Assembly: GCF_017409525.1 (NCBI RefSeq)
Contig: NZ_JAFQSO010000012.1
Coordinates: 62,001 to 126,000 of the forward strand
Length of the DNA stretch: 64,000 nt
Direction: 5' to 3'
DNA from: Methanobrevibacter sp.
Lineage (GTDB): Archaea > Methanobacteriota > Methanobacteria > Methanobacteriales > Methanobacteriaceae
The stretch's first letter is position 1, and the number at the start of each line of letters is the position of its first letter. Both the position numbers and the translations under genes were made by a program. The notes under the pieces are model-generated. The model did no database searches, had not been told where the DNA came from, and saw only the letters and a list, made by a program, of their open reading frames with translations. Shown in pieces: positions 45,740 to 54,855 of this stretch.

Positions 45740-46993
45740 TCACAATTTAAATTCTCTGTTCTCGATCATTTTCTTTAATTTTAAAGACAGTTTGTTTCCT
45801 CTCAACCTATCTGATTGCCTACATATAATCGGAATATTTACATTTTGTCCGTTAATTTCCAAATCCACATCACCAGTATTCATGTCAAATGCATCATGAG
45901 AGCAGAAATTAGCACACATTCCACAACCATAACAGTGAGCGATATTCAGACTGCCTTTTTCAAATGCATTTGTAGGGCAAATTTCCTCAACTATACATTT
46001 ATCACAGCTTGAACATTTGTCTCGATTATATTGAGGTCTCAAATCATAATTTTCCCACATTTCCTGATAATTGGTATTGTCCAATGGCAGGTGACGCCCT
46101 TTAATGTCTGCAACGGGCAGGTCAATTTTATCATCTGTTATCAATAGATTATTGTAAATTTCTTCAGATAATACCGGTATCGGAATGGCTACAGTGTCAT
46201 ATATCTCTCCGCCTTGACCTGTCTTAAATCCTCCCATATAATATGGATCCATTTTAGTTAAATCACCGGATAACATTAAATTAGGCTTTTCAGCACTTGA
46301 TCTTGTACCATCGCCTAAAATATATCCTACAGTGCCATTCAAAAGTACTCTCTTACCTTCTTTTATGACATTATGAGGAATATCATTTTGAAGGGGATTC
46401 AAGTCTCCGCAACCTGAGAATGTTAATCCTGACAGATTGCCTTCCAGAGGAGTTGCTGCAAATATTGATGATACCGCATCAGAATTTGGATTTGTGAATG
46501 CAGTGTAGTTTTTAAATGCCATACGGGCACCTATTATCTGTCCACGTGTGATATCATCTATTGTAATTGTATTATTGATTGTCTTTCCATCTACACTTTC
46601 AACAACCACATCAACTTCCCTACCTTCAAGAATGTCTTTAAGAAGGAATCCTCCACCATAATTTTCATCATGAATTGAGTGGGCAGTTCCATGCAAAATA
46701 ACGTCAACAGAACCTAACCATTCATTAGGGCAAGGCCCTGCATAAGCCGGAACCCCATTTAAATAAACTTCACGGGCCCTTATGAATTCCCCTGGTTTGG
46801 ACACTATGAAATTTAGAATAGCTGCAGTTCCGCTCATGACTCCACAAGTTCCAGTGGTAACTACATCCACTTCTTCAAAACTTGGTGTTTCACCTTTTTT
46901 TATGAGTTTTTTAAACTCTTCTGCAGTGTAAATATTAGCTTCGCCCTTTTCAATTTTTTCATTGATTTGGCTTATTGTACGTGAATTATTCAA
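45740..46993 (-). CDS. DUF39 protein fused to a 2[4Fe-4S] ferredoxin (homocysteine biosynthesis type)
   Basis: A 417-residue fusion. Residues 1 to about 320 are the DUF39 domain with VVTTGTCGVMSGTAAIL (Cys50), YAGPCPNEWLG and NPLQND regions. Residues about 328-385 hold CSSCDKCIVEEICP and CYGCGMCANFC. In Methanosarcina acetivorans a DUF39 protein, a separate ferredoxin protein (MA1821/MA1822) and a COG2122 protein support homocysteine synthesis from aspartate semialdehyde and sulfide. Here the first two are one chain. TTG start with AAGGAAG 7 nt before. It is 12 nt after comA. Confidence 0.88.
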   Translation of the reverse strand: MNNSRTISQINEKIEKGEANIYTAEEFKKLIKKGETPSFEEVDVVTTGTCGVMSGTAAILNFIVSKPGEFIRAREVYLNGVPAYAGPCPNEWLGSVDVILHGTAHSIHDENYGGGFLLKDILEGREVDVVVESVDGKTINNTITIDDITRGQIIGARMAFKNYTAFTNPNSDAVSSIFAATPLEGNLSGLTFSGCGDLNPLQNDIPHNVIKEGKRVLLNGTVGYILGDGTRSSAEKPNLMLSGDLTKMDPYYMGGFKTGQGGEIYDTVAIPIPVLSEEIYNNLLITDDKIDLPVADIKGRHLPLDNTNYQEMWENYDLRPQYNRDKCSSCDKCIVEEICPTNAFEKGSLNIAHCYGCGMCANFCSHDAFDMNTGDVDLEINGQNVNIPIICRQSDRLRGNKLSLKLKKMIENREFKL

Positions 46994-47005
46994 TTTAAAA
47001 CTTCC

Positions 47006-47776
47006 TTAAATTTTTCCTAATGTATCTCCCCTAAGGCCTCTCCTTAATGTTTCAAGAGAGGTAATGTCATCACTTGAAATATTTCCCAAATTAACGGCAT
47101 TTCCTAATTTCAATATGAAAAATACTTGTTGGTCTTTATTTGGAGCTTCCCAAAGGATTTTGTTTCCATCAACATTATCTAGAATATAGTCTATTTCATC
47201 CTCTTTGGCATTTCCTGACTTATCGAAAATTCCAATGTTTTTTCCGCCTTCTCTTGCTTCCACAATGATTAATGATGATCCTGCTTTCAGCTCTTCATCC
47301 ATATATTTGATCCTGTCATCCAATGATAATTCCTTATCCAAATCAGGATTTTTTTTGCCGACTTCAGATAATACCTCAAAACCTTCATCCACCGCCATTT
47401 CGATGCAATCCAATTTATCTTCGCGAGGAATATTAACAGACCCATCTGATACCTCAATTGCCGGAAATCCAAGGTCATGGGCTTCTTTGAAATATTCATT
47501 TAATTTGTCATTTTTATAAGCCAGTTCAAATAATGTTCCTCCAGTGTAAGGAGTAATTTCATGCTCTTTATACATTTCAACTTTTGCTTTAATTATATTC
47601 TGTTCATGGACAATGGATGTTCCCCAACCGAATTTCAAGTAATCCACATATTCTCCAGAGATATCCATTAAGCTATTAGCAGTTTCAAGGCCTAAACCTT
47701 TGTCTAAAACCATTGTGATGCCACAATTTCTAGGTTTTTCTTCTCTTTTTTTGGATAAAAATTCAAAAGATTTCAA
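47006..47776 (-). CDS. comA: phosphosulfolactate synthase
   Basis: A 256-residue TIM-barrel enzyme adding sulfite to phosphoenolpyruvate, the first committed step to coenzyme M. Signatures are MVLDKGLGLETANSL near residue 22, YLKFGWGTSIVHE near 45, PYTGGTLFELA near 76 and VEVSDGS-type IEVSDGSVNIPRE near 107. The start is TTG with a poor ribosome-binding site. A minus-strand TATA box (47828-47835) gives a leader of about 27 nt. It heads the operon with DUF39 and the Hdr-like genes. Confidence 0.95.
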   Translation of the reverse strand: MKSFEFLSKKREEKPRNCGITMVLDKGLGLETANSLMDISGEYVDYLKFGWGTSIVHEQNIIKAKVEMYKEHEITPYTGGTLFELAYKNDKLNEYFKEAHDLGFPAIEVSDGSVNIPREDKLDCIEMAVDEGFEVLSEVGKKNPDLDKELSLDDRIKYMDEELKAGSSLIIVEAREGGKNIGIFDKSGNAKEDEIDYILDNVDGNKILWEAPNKDQQVFFILKLGNAVNLGNISSDDITSLETLRRGLRGDTLGKI

Positions 47777-47827
47777 AATATCACGCGTGTTAATTTTAAT
47801 GTTTTATTTATAAATAATAAATTATAG

Positions 47828-47835
47828 TATATAAA
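47828..47835 (-). promoter_or_regulatory. comA: TATA box of the comA-DUF39-hdrCBA-like operon
   Basis: TTTATATA on the minus strand lies 52 nt before the comA TTG, a normal distance for a short-leader archaeal promoter. An 8-bp palindrome CACGCGTG at 47782-47789 lies between it and the start codon and stands out as the only GC-rich word in the leader. Its role is unknown. Confidence 0.5.
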
Positions 47836-47908
47836 TATTATTAAGATTTTGCTTTTTTGAAAAATATAACAAGCATAATTAAAAAAAGTTAAAAAAAAAA
47901 TAAAAAAT

Positions 47909-48196
47909 TTAGTTCGCATTAATCTCATTTTCAGATCTGGTAACTAAATCAGATAAGGAATTGCGAACGTTTTCAGGAATAGAATTGTCTTCTTTATCAG
48001 CTATTACCTGTGAAATAATTTTACATAGAACAAAAATAGCATGTTTGTGTTCAGCTTTTGTTTTGTGAATGTGGTGAGGGCTTATTTTTAGGGTGATATA
48101 TTCACTACAGTCATTTGTAATTTGGTCATCTTCTGCTAAATATTTTAAAACATATACTAAAAATTGATGTAATTGTATCATTTCGTCTTTGTACAT
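47909..48196 (-). CDS. UPF0058 family protein
   Basis: A 95-residue helical protein with the UPF0058 start MYKDEMIQLHQFLVYVLKYL and ISPHHIHKTKAEHKHAIFVLC near residue 38-58, rich in histidine. The family is widespread in methanogens and has no known function. Its upstream region holds two inverted repeats and a TATA box. The gene is followed by the promoter of comA. Confidence 0.82.
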   Translation of the reverse strand: MYKDEMIQLHQFLVYVLKYLAEDDQITNDCSEYITLKISPHHIHKTKAEHKHAIFVLCKIISQVIADKEDNSIPENVRNSLSDLVTRSENEINAN

Positions 48197-48211
48197 AGAT
48201 ATCTAACCCAA

Positions 48212-48288
48212 TTAACTAATTTAAATTTAGTTAAAAAATTAACTCCTTTTTCTATACAATAATATTGTATGCTAATCATATTTAAACC
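48212..48288 (-). promoter_or_regulatory. UPF0058 promoter with two inverted repeats
   Basis: The minus strand has TATA-like TTTAAATATG at about 48277-48286. Just downstream is ATACAAT-AAT-ATTGTAT (48254-48270), a perfect 7-bp inverted repeat between TATA and predicted start. A second repeat TTAACTAA...TTAGTTAA (48212-48219 and 48227-48234) lies in the leader. The first position is classical for an archaeal repressor. No regulator can be named. Confidence 0.45.
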
Positions 48289-48429
48289 TTGCATTATAAA
48301 ATACATTACAAAAATTGCAAATCAATTCAAATTAAGATTTATTAAATTATTCTTTAATGAAATGAAAATATTAGAAAATTCAAGGGAATAACTAATTCTA
48401 ATGACAAATAAACATGCCAAAAAAAACAG

Positions 48430-49146
48430 TCATAATTTGACTTGAAATTCATCGACCTCAACGATCCTTGGCAACTTACCAATGGTTGCAACATTCCCGC
48501 CACTAATTATCAAAGCACCGAAAAAATGCTCTCTAAAGTTTTCACAACATTCCAATGCATTTGAAACTTTATCCTCACTTGTTTCGCCAGCAACTTCATT
48601 TGCAATTCTAGTGGCAAGACCATCACAGACAGCCGCCGAATTACCGATAACAGTTACACTATCAGAATCACCGAAACTTATGGAATGACCGATTTTCCCC
48701 GAAGAAGTGCAAATTCCTAATGGGGTTTTCCTTTTTTTAATTTCAAATGCAATATTATTGCCTAAAAATTCATTGTTTGAATAAATTCCACATAATACCT
48801 TTTTATCGTTGACAATAGCAATGTCCCCACCATTTTCAACAACGGAATATGAAGATTTTTTATTCATCAGATATCTTAGGGATAATTCGGAAATTGTTCC
48901 GGCAACGCATGCCATCGGCCCAACATCGGCAATTTTGGATGATTCATACATCTTGAAAACAATATATGGCAATTCCTCCTCGGGAATTTCAAGAGGATTT
49001 AAAGAGAGTGAAAAATAATTATTTTTCAGAATATAATCTTTAAGATCTCGGCGAACAGATAAAATAAATCTTTCCAGATTATGATTCTCCAAATCAGTCG
49101 TTAATCTAATATGAGTTTCATCCAAATCAATTTGTGAAAAATTCAT
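48430..49146 (-). CDS. UPF0280 (COG2122, ApbE-like) protein, homocysteine biosynthesis type
   Basis: A 238-residue protein related to the flavin transferase ApbE. Key stretches are [20 protein letters not shown] near residue 83, [58 protein letters not shown] (cited in parts: [11 protein letters not shown] and [18 protein letters not shown]). This is the COG2122 family of MA1715, implicated genetically in homocysteine synthesis with DUF39. It lies upstream of the comA operon on the same strand, with the UPF0058 gene between. It is divergent from cyclic-DPG synthetase. Confidence 0.86.
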   Translation of the reverse strand: MNFSQIDLDETHIRLTTDLENHNLERFILSVRRDLKDYILKNNYFSLSLNPLEIPEEELPYIVFKMYESSKIADVGPMACVAGTISELSLRYLMNKKSSYSVVENGGDIAIVNDKKVLCGIYSNNEFLGNNIAFEIKKRKTPLGICTSSGKIGHSISFGDSDSVTVIGNSAAVCDGLATRIANEVAGETSEDKVSNALECCENFREHFFGALIISGGNVATIGKLPRIVEVDEFQVKL

Positions 49147-49191
49147 ATTTAATAATTTAATTTATTAATTATTAAACCTATATTAAATATC

Positions 49192-50568
49192 ATGAAAGCC
49201 CTTAACAAAATGCTTTGTTTAGTCGACGGCGAACATTACCTGCCAGTCACTCAAGAAGCAATAGATACATTAAACAATCTGGAACACATCGATATAGTTG
49301 CCGCTGTTTTTATAGGAGGAACAGAAAAGCTAAGAGACGATTCAGAAGAGTCTTATTCGGAAAAACTTGGAATTCCCGTTAGATTTGCAAATGACAAGGA
49401 AATTCCATATGACCTTATAGCCGAAATGATTAGAGACTTCAATGTTGATACCGTGATGGATTTAAGTGATGAACCCATCCTAGATTATTCAAAAAGGTTT
49501 AAAATTGCTTGCAAAGTATTAAACGAAGGAATCAGCTATGAAGGCCCTGATTTCAAATTCGAACCTACTTCCCAATATGACATTATGAAAAAGCCTTCAA
49601 TTACAATTCTTGGTACAGGCAAGCGGATTGGAAAAACTGCCGTTTCAGGATTCGTTTCCAGATTAATTGATAAAAAGGGGTATGAACCATGCGTTATTGC
49701 CATGGGTAGAGGAGGACCTGAAGAGCCGGAAATTGTTCATGGCGAAAAACTGGAAATCAATGCAGAATTTTTACTTGAACAATCTGAAAAAGGAGTTCAT
49801 GCAGCAAGCGACCATTGGGAAGATGCATTAATGAGCCGCATATTAACTATCGGCTGTAGGCGTTGTGGAGGAGGAATGGCTGGCGAAGTATTTCTCACCA
49901 ATATGAAAAAAGGAGCGCGTCTAGCTAATGAAGTTGATTCCAAATTTGCCATTTTTGAGGGCAGCGGTGCCGCAATACCTCCAATCAAGACTAATAAAAA
50001 AATATCATTGATTGGAGCCAACCAGCCTTTGGAGAATTTAACAACATATTTCGGACCGTATAGGATAGGGCTTGGAGATCTTGTCATCCTAACAATGTGT
50101 GAAGAGCCTATGTGCTCATTGGAGAAAAGAGAAAAAATAGAAGAATTCGTCAATGAGATAAACCCCGAAGCGACTGTCATCTCAACAGTGTTTAGGCCTA
50201 AACCACTTTCAGACATCTCAAACAAAAAAGTCTTATTTGCTACAACCGCTCCAGAGGATGTCAAAGAAAAATTAGTTGGATATCTGGAGGAAAATTACAA
50301 TTGTGAAGTCATTGGAACCACATCAAATCTATCGAATAGACCTTTACTTCGCAAAGATATGGAAAAATACATATCTAAAGCTGATGCAATGCTAACTGAA
50401 CTTAAAGCAGCTGCTGTGGATGTGGCAACAAAAGATGCCATAGCAGCAGGCCTTGAAGTTATATATTGCGACAATATTCCTGTTGAAATTAGTGACTCTT
50501 ATCCTTCTTTAAGCGATAGCGTTATAAAATTAGTTGATTCTGCAATTGATGATTTTAAATCATCATAA
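49192..50568 (+). CDS. cpgS: cyclic 2,3-diphosphoglycerate synthetase
   Basis: A 458-residue enzyme that closes 2,3-diphosphoglycerate into the cyclic form, an abundant solute and phosphate store in Methanobacteriales. It starts [23 protein letters not shown]-loop-like [15 protein letters not shown] lies near residue 140, and [17 protein letters not shown] and [11 protein letters not shown] follow. The length is typical. It is divergent from the UPF0280 gene with 45 bp between. Confidence 0.9.
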   Translation: MKALNKMLCLVDGEHYLPVTQEAIDTLNNLEHIDIVAAVFIGGTEKLRDDSEESYSEKLGIPVRFANDKEIPYDLIAEMIRDFNVDTVMDLSDEPILDYSKRFKIACKVLNEGISYEGPDFKFEPTSQYDIMKKPSITILGTGKRIGKTAVSGFVSRLIDKKGYEPCVIAMGRGGPEEPEIVHGEKLEINAEFLLEQSEKGVHAASDHWEDALMSRILTIGCRRCGGGMAGEVFLTNMKKGARLANEVDSKFAIFEGSGAAIPPIKTNKKISLIGANQPLENLTTYFGPYRIGLGDLVILTMCEEPMCSLEKREKIEEFVNEINPEATVISTVFRPKPLSDISNKKVLFATTAPEDVKEKLVGYLEENYNCEVIGTTSNLSNRPLLRKDMEKYISKADAMLTELKAAAVDVATKDAIAAGLEVIYCDNIPVEISDSYPSLSDSVIKLVDSAIDDFKSS

Positions 50569-50583
50569 CTTCATATGCTTTAA

Positions 50584-50844
50584 TTATAAATATTTTAGAA
50601 CTTCAAATGCTAAATCCGTGTTTTTATATAATCTACCTTTTCTAGCATTTTCATTTAAGCAAACTACAAGATTTTTATCCTTTAAATCTTTTAATACATT
50701 AGAAACATGATTTGTTCTCAAACCTATTTCTTCCGCAATTGCAGATGGGATTTTTATATTTTCACCAATACTTTTTAATATTTTGGTCCTATACTCAGAA
50801 GCCATTATATAACCAACCAAATCAAAAATCTCATCATTGTTCAT
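50584..50844 (-). CDS. small winged-helix transcriptional regulator
   Basis: An 86-residue protein that is one winged helix-turn-helix: SEYRTKILKSIGENIKIPSAIAEEIGLRTNHVSNVLKDL (helices, cited in part as IPSAIAEEIGLRTNHVSNVL) and a wing KNLVVCLNENARKGRLYKNT. This ArsR/MarR-like type is common in methanogens. It has no sensor domain. It is divergent from mtxX and could regulate either neighbour. Confidence 0.78.
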   Translation of the reverse strand: MNNDEIFDLVGYIMASEYRTKILKSIGENIKIPSAIAEEIGLRTNHVSNVLKDLKDKNLVVCLNENARKGRLYKNTDLAFEVLKYL

Positions 50845-50976
50845 ATTACTATTTAACAGAGATATTTATTATAAATGTATGTATAAAAAATACATTTTTT
50901 AAACATTTTTAACAACACAATGTAAAATTTTTGTAAAGAAAAGTTTAATTAATTATAACTAAAAAATAATTAATTG

Positions 50977-51690
50977 ATGAAAAAAATAGCAATAGGAATC
51001 GGGAAAAATAAAAATATTTTAAAAGCCATTCAACTATTTGAAATGGAAAACAAAATTGACATAATAACTATCGACAATGATGATGACCTAGTCAAGGCAA
51101 TCCTGGATGACGATATTGATGCAGTCATAAGAGGTTCACTTCCAGCCTCAGGAGTAATCAAGGAAGTTAAAAAACACTACCCTGATATCTCCAGAGCGAC
51201 TTATGTGAATGGGAATGGCTACGAATTTTTACTAACACCAGTAGGCATAGATGAAGGAAACACAATTGAGGATAAATTAAAATCAGCAATAAACTGTGCA
51301 GAATTTCTTGAAAAATTATCTAAAAAGCCCAAAATAGCCATCCTGGCAGATGGAAGAAAGGGAGATTATGGAAGAAGCGAAATTATTTCCCAATCCATTG
51401 ATGACAGTGAAAAATTAACCCGATTAATTCAAGAAAATACAAAATACGAAGTTAAGAATTATTATATCCTCATTGAACAGGCCCTAAAAGACAATTGCAA
51501 TGTAATCATTGCCCCAGATGGAATCATTGGAAACATCATTTTTAGAACTCTCATTTTAGTAAATTCCTGGCCAAGCTGTGGAGCGGTAACCTTTGGAATA
51601 AAAGGAATATATATTGACACAAGCCGTGACCAAACCACTGAAGGATATCTCAGAAGTCTAAAATTTGCATACAATTTAGCCAAACTTTAA
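50977..51690 (+). CDS. mtxX: methanogenesis marker protein MtxX (phosphate acetyl/butyryltransferase-like fold)
   Basis: A 237-residue methanogen marker protein 4 homologue. It has VIRGSLPASGVIKEVKK near residue 50 and ILADGRKGDYGRS near 125. APDGIIGNIIFRTLILVNSWPSCGAVTFG near 185 resembles the end of phosphotransacylases. Its role is unresolved, though it has been annotated as methyltransferase-related. ATG 50977 is chosen over the TTG just before it. Confidence 0.88.
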   Translation: MKKIAIGIGKNKNILKAIQLFEMENKIDIITIDNDDDLVKAILDDDIDAVIRGSLPASGVIKEVKKHYPDISRATYVNGNGYEFLLTPVGIDEGNTIEDKLKSAINCAEFLEKLSKKPKIAILADGRKGDYGRSEIISQSIDDSEKLTRLIQENTKYEVKNYYILIEQALKDNCNVIIAPDGIIGNIIFRTLILVNSWPSCGAVTFGIKGIYIDTSRDQTTEGYLRSLKFAYNLAKL

Positions 51691-51741
51691 AAACTTTAAC
51701 TTATATATTATTAAACACTATTAATTTTAAAGGGATTAAAA

Positions 51742-52506
51742 ATGGCAGAAAATATACTTTACAGAATTTATGAATGGTATATATCTAGAGATTTAGTTCC
51801 AGAAAAAATGCCAAAACATGTGGCAATTATCATGGATGGAAACAGAAGATATTCCAAACTTCAGGGAAACATTGATGTTCTTAAAGGACACGAACTTGGA
51901 GTAGATACTTTAGAAAACGTTTTAGATTGGAGTATCGAACTTGGAATCGAAATTATAACTGCCTACGCTTTTTCAACAGAAAATTTCAACAGGCCGAAAC
52001 ATGAAGTTGATGGATTAATGAGACTGTTTGTAATAAACTTCAAAAGATTGGTTGACCATGAAAAGATTCATAAAAATGAAGTCAGGGTTAAAGTTGTAGG
52101 AAGAACAGAACTATTGCCTGAGGATGTGAGAGAAGCAATTAAGGAAGCAGAAGACGCAACTGCCCACTATAACAAAAGATTATTTAACCTGGCAATTGGA
52201 TACGATGGACGTTTGGAGATTATTGATTCATTTAAAAAGATTATTAGCGATGTCCAGGCAGGCAAAATTACAGTCGATGATGTTGATGAAGAACTTGTCA
52301 GCAAAAATCTCTACACCGAAGGGTTAGACGATCCTAATTTAATTATCAGAACTAGTGGTGAAGAGCGTTTGAGCGGATTTCTACTTTGGCAATCCTCTTA
52401 TTCAGAGTTGTATTTCTGTGAAACATTATGGCCCGAGCTTAGAAAAGTTGACTTTATAAGAGCAATCAGATCATATCAAGCTAGAGATAGACGATTTGGG
52501 GCTTAA
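51742..52506 (+). CDS. uppS: cis-prenyltransferase (undecaprenyl/polyprenyl diphosphate synthase)
   Basis: A 254-residue enzyme extending farnesyl- or geranylgeranyl-diphosphate with cis-isoprene units to make the lipid carrier for surface glycans. The catalytic [14 protein letters not shown] has the essential aspartate near residue 30. [12 protein letters not shown] and [21 protein letters not shown] near the end bind the diphosphates. It is followed after 2 nt by the tatD-like gene. It provides the substrate for the MraY-like enzyme at 30111-31124. Confidence 0.95.
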   Translation: MAENILYRIYEWYISRDLVPEKMPKHVAIIMDGNRRYSKLQGNIDVLKGHELGVDTLENVLDWSIELGIEIITAYAFSTENFNRPKHEVDGLMRLFVINFKRLVDHEKIHKNEVRVKVVGRTELLPEDVREAIKEAEDATAHYNKRLFNLAIGYDGRLEIIDSFKKIISDVQAGKITVDDVDEELVSKNLYTEGLDDPNLIIRTSGEERLSGFLLWQSSYSELYFCETLWPELRKVDFIRAIRSYQARDRRFGA

Positions 52507-52508
52507 AT

Positions 52509-53270
52509 ATGATAGACACTCATTGCCACATTGATTTTGAAGACTTCGACAAAGACCGTGAAGAGGTAATAAAAAGGGCTCAGGACAAACTTGATTGCAT
52601 TGTAGCATCTGGCTTTAGCAATGACAGCAATCGTGAAGTGTTAAAGCTTTCAAAAGAGTATGAAGGTTTCATTTATCCTACTTTTGGTTTTCATCCAGTT
52701 AGCTCACAAAATTCCACTCCAGAAGAGTTAACCAAAGCCCATAATTATCTAATTGAAAATTTAGACAACATTGTGGCTGTTGGCGAAGTTGGAATGGATT
52801 ACTACTATGTTACCGATAAGGCCTTGCGTGAAAAGCAAAAAGAGATATTCACCAGTTTTTTAGAGATAGCCAATGAGCATAAGGTTCCCATTGTAATGCA
52901 CGTTAGGGACTGTGAGAAAAAAGCAGTGAATATCATCGAAAACTACGATGACATTCCTTATTTTGTTTTCCATTGCTACGGAGGCAGTTTTAAAACCGCA
53001 AAAAGAATTATGGATAAGGGCAATGCGTACATGAGTTTTTCAACAATGCTTTGTTACTCAAAACAGCACCAGAATCTGGTTGAAAAGATTGATGTCGAAT
53101 ATATTTTAACAGAAACTGATAGTCCATATCTAGCCATTACAAAAGAAGAGCGAAATGAACCTGCCAATGTAGTGAATGCAGTTCATCAAATAGCAAAGCT
53201 TAAAGATATGGATGTTAATGTTGTAGATGAGATAACCACCAGCAATGCAAGAAAAGTCTTTAACATTTAG
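52509..53270 (+). CDS. TatD-family metal-dependent hydrolase
   Basis: A 253-residue TIM-barrel amidohydrolase-type nuclease. Metal ligands are in MIDTHCHIDFEDF at the N-terminus, AVGEVGMDYYY near residue 93, PIVMHVRDCEKKA near 131, FHCYGGSF near 154 and LTETDSPYLA near 203. It likely acts in DNA or nucleotide repair as 3'-5' nuclease. It is coupled to uppS. Its 3' end overlaps the convergent hypothetical gene by 4 nt. Confidence 0.93.
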   Translation: MIDTHCHIDFEDFDKDREEVIKRAQDKLDCIVASGFSNDSNREVLKLSKEYEGFIYPTFGFHPVSSQNSTPEELTKAHNYLIENLDNIVAVGEVGMDYYYVTDKALREKQKEIFTSFLEIANEHKVPIVMHVRDCEKKAVNIIENYDDIPYFVFHCYGGSFKTAKRIMDKGNAYMSFSTMLCYSKQHQNLVEKIDVEYILTETDSPYLAITKEERNEPANVVNAVHQIAKLKDMDVNVVDEITTSNARKVFNI

Positions 53271-53635
53271 TAATGAAGTGTAAAATTAAGATTAATCAAT
53301 ACATCCCTATTCTCTTTAACGGCTTCTATTTCCAATTCAAAATCTGTTAAATCTTGTTTTACTAAATTTATTAAATGCCAATCAAGAAGTGAATCATTTA
53401 AATAAATTATAAACTGATTTCTATCAATCTTCACTGTTTTTCTGCAGAATAACTTAAAAGCATAGAAATACAATTCCAACCTGCAAATAAGGTCTTCCTT
53501 ATCCCCTTTGCCATTTACAAAATAATCCTTCAAGTCTTCCTGTAGTATTTTACCTTCATCACCAACATCAGCTTTAAATGTTTCCATTTCAGCCAAATCA
53601 TCCATCAATTGCTGTTTTTCTTCATCACTGTACAT
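53267..53635 (-). CDS. acidic hypothetical protein
   Basis: A 122-residue acidic, mostly helical protein with C-terminal strands: LEAEMETF-like DDLAEMETFKADVGDEGKI, then RLELYFYAFKLFCRKTV, ending VLINLNFTLHY. There are no known motifs. Its ATG is directly after the stop of the 53636-53947 gene, and GGTGA within that gene's end serves as ribosome-binding site, so the two are coupled. Confidence 0.55.
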   Translation of the reverse strand: MYSDEEKQQLMDDLAEMETFKADVGDEGKILQEDLKDYFVNGKGDKEDLICRLELYFYAFKLFCRKTVKIDRNQFIIYLNDSLLDWHLINLVKQDLTDFELEIEAVKENRDVLINLNFTLHY

Positions 53636-53947
53636 CTAATCACCTTTAAGTGCGAATTTCAATTTCAAAATATCATATGAATTGGGCATGAATGAAATAT
53701 CAAATCTGTCAAAAACATCATCTAACTTTCTCAACAAAGCAAATTCCAAATCATCAGGAATAATATATAAAATAAATGAATCTTCCTTAATTTCAATGCC
53801 GAAATCCTCTAAAAGAGGTATTTTAAGCTCGCTTATGAAAATATACTTATATACAATAAGTTCATATTCATTTACATCTTTATTCTTTTCAATAATGTCA
53901 GTTAATTCCTCTTGAAGTTTTAAAGCTATTGAATCAAAATTTTCCAC
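53636..53947 (-). CDS. hypothetical protein
   Basis: A 103-residue protein when started at the GTG at 53947, which has GAGGGGG about 12 nt upstream. A longer version from TTG 53992 would overlap the decarboxylase-family gene by 38 nt and has no ribosome-binding site. The sequence alternates helices and strands (LKIPLLEDFGIEIKEDSFILYIIPDD), with no known motif. It lies between the carboxymuconolactone-decarboxylase-like gene and another unknown gene. Confidence 0.5.
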   Translation of the reverse strand: MENFDSIALKLQEELTDIIEKNKDVNEYELIVYKYIFISELKIPLLEDFGIEIKEDSFILYIIPDDLEFALLRKLDDVFDRFDISFMPNSYDILKLKFALKGD

Positions 53948-53954
53948 AGTAATG

Positions 53955-54341
53955 TTAATCCCCCTCAAGTGGAAGCAAATCCCTATCTTCAAATACTTCT
54001 TTTGCAGCTACAACACCATTGATTGACTTTGGAAAACCACAATAAGCACTCATCTGCATTATAATCTCAACTATTTCAGTAGGTGAGTTTCCAACATTTA
54101 AAGCAGCACCAATGTGGTCTTTAAGTTGAGGAGCGGTCCCCAATACTGTCAGTGCCGCAACAGTGCAAAGTTCACGTGTCTTTAGGTCAACTTCACTGCG
54201 AGTGTATATTTCAGAATATGGAAATTCAACTAAAAATCTTGACAAATCTGGAGCCACGTCTTCCAAATCCTTGAAAATCTCTTCAATTGACCTTTCCTGA
54301 ATTCCTTCTAAAACTTCTTTTCCTTTTTCATACCTTGACAT
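53955..54341 (-). CDS. carboxymuconolactone decarboxylase/AhpD-family protein
   Basis: A 128-residue all-helical protein of the CMD type. It contains YTRSEVDLKTRELCTVAALTVLGTAPQLKDHIGAALNVGNSPTEIVEIIMQM (cited in parts: KTRELCTVAAL and DHIGAALNVG), the usual E-x7-C-x2-H-like region. The pair of cysteines of true AhpD is not present: only one lies there. The histidine is kept. ATG 54341 matches the family start. It is 16 nt after the pilin-like pair. Confidence 0.85.
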   Translation of the reverse strand: MSRYEKGKEVLEGIQERSIEEIFKDLEDVAPDLSRFLVEFPYSEIYTRSEVDLKTRELCTVAALTVLGTAPQLKDHIGAALNVGNSPTEIVEIIMQMSAYCGFPKSINGVVAAKEVFEDRDLLPLEGD

Positions 54342-54357
54342 AATATAGAATATATAC

Positions 54358-54855
54358 CTAAACCCATTTAACATTAGCTGTTGTAAAAACATAATGGGGT
54401 GAAAAAACCGGATTGAACAAATTATTTGTTGAAGAAGTAGAATTGAAACTAATGGCTATTGATTTTCTTAGATTATAATTAATTCTATCTCCAATGGAAT
54501 CCAGTTGCTTTTTAGAAAAGCTTTTAGAAGCATTTGCATAAACCTTAAACTGGATTTTCTTTTTACCATAATCATCATCATAACCCAGTTCCCTATAGGT
54601 TATGTTTACGATTTCAACAGAATAAGGAATCAGCAAATCGCTTTCAGAAGTTGAATAATCATTATACGTGTCCTTTGGATAAATTCCCGAAGATGAACTT
54701 CCAACACCTTCATTGACCCCATTTCTTGCAGCTTCCATTGCCGTATTCAACTCGCTTTCTGATGCAATATAAACAGAGGAAATCATAAGAATCAATATTA
54801 AAACCCCTGCTAAAAACAAATATTCGGCACTGGTCTGTCCGGATTCATCTTTCAT
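54358..54855 (-). CDS. pilin-like protein with class III signal peptide
   Basis: A 165-residue protein. It begins KDESGQTSAEYLFLAGVLILILMI: the Q-x-S-x-E-Y box directly before a hydrophobic helix is the archaeal class III signal, cut by an EppA-like peptidase just before the glutamine. The rest is exposed and serine/asparagine-rich (EGVGSSSSGIY, FNSTSSTNN). It is likely a pseudopilin or minor pilin. It overlaps the upstream pilin-like gene as ATGA. Confidence 0.75.
   Translation of the reverse strand: MKDESGQTSAEYLFLAGVLILILMISSVYIASESELNTAMEAARNGVNEGVGSSSSGIYPKDTYNDYSTSESDLLIPYSVEIVNITYRELGYDDDYGKKKIQFKVYANASKSFSKKQLDSIGDRINYNLRKSIAISFNSTSSTNNLFNPVFSPHYVFTTANVKWV

Noticed and set aside
47782-47789. 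CACGCGTG palindrome before comA as an operator
   Set aside because: It is only 8 bp and lies in the short leader by the start codon; no second copy was noticed. It is mentioned only with the promoter.
49797-50264. 155-codon minus-strand open frame
   Set aside because: It lies inside cyclic-DPG synthetase on the opposite strand and shows no conserved motif.
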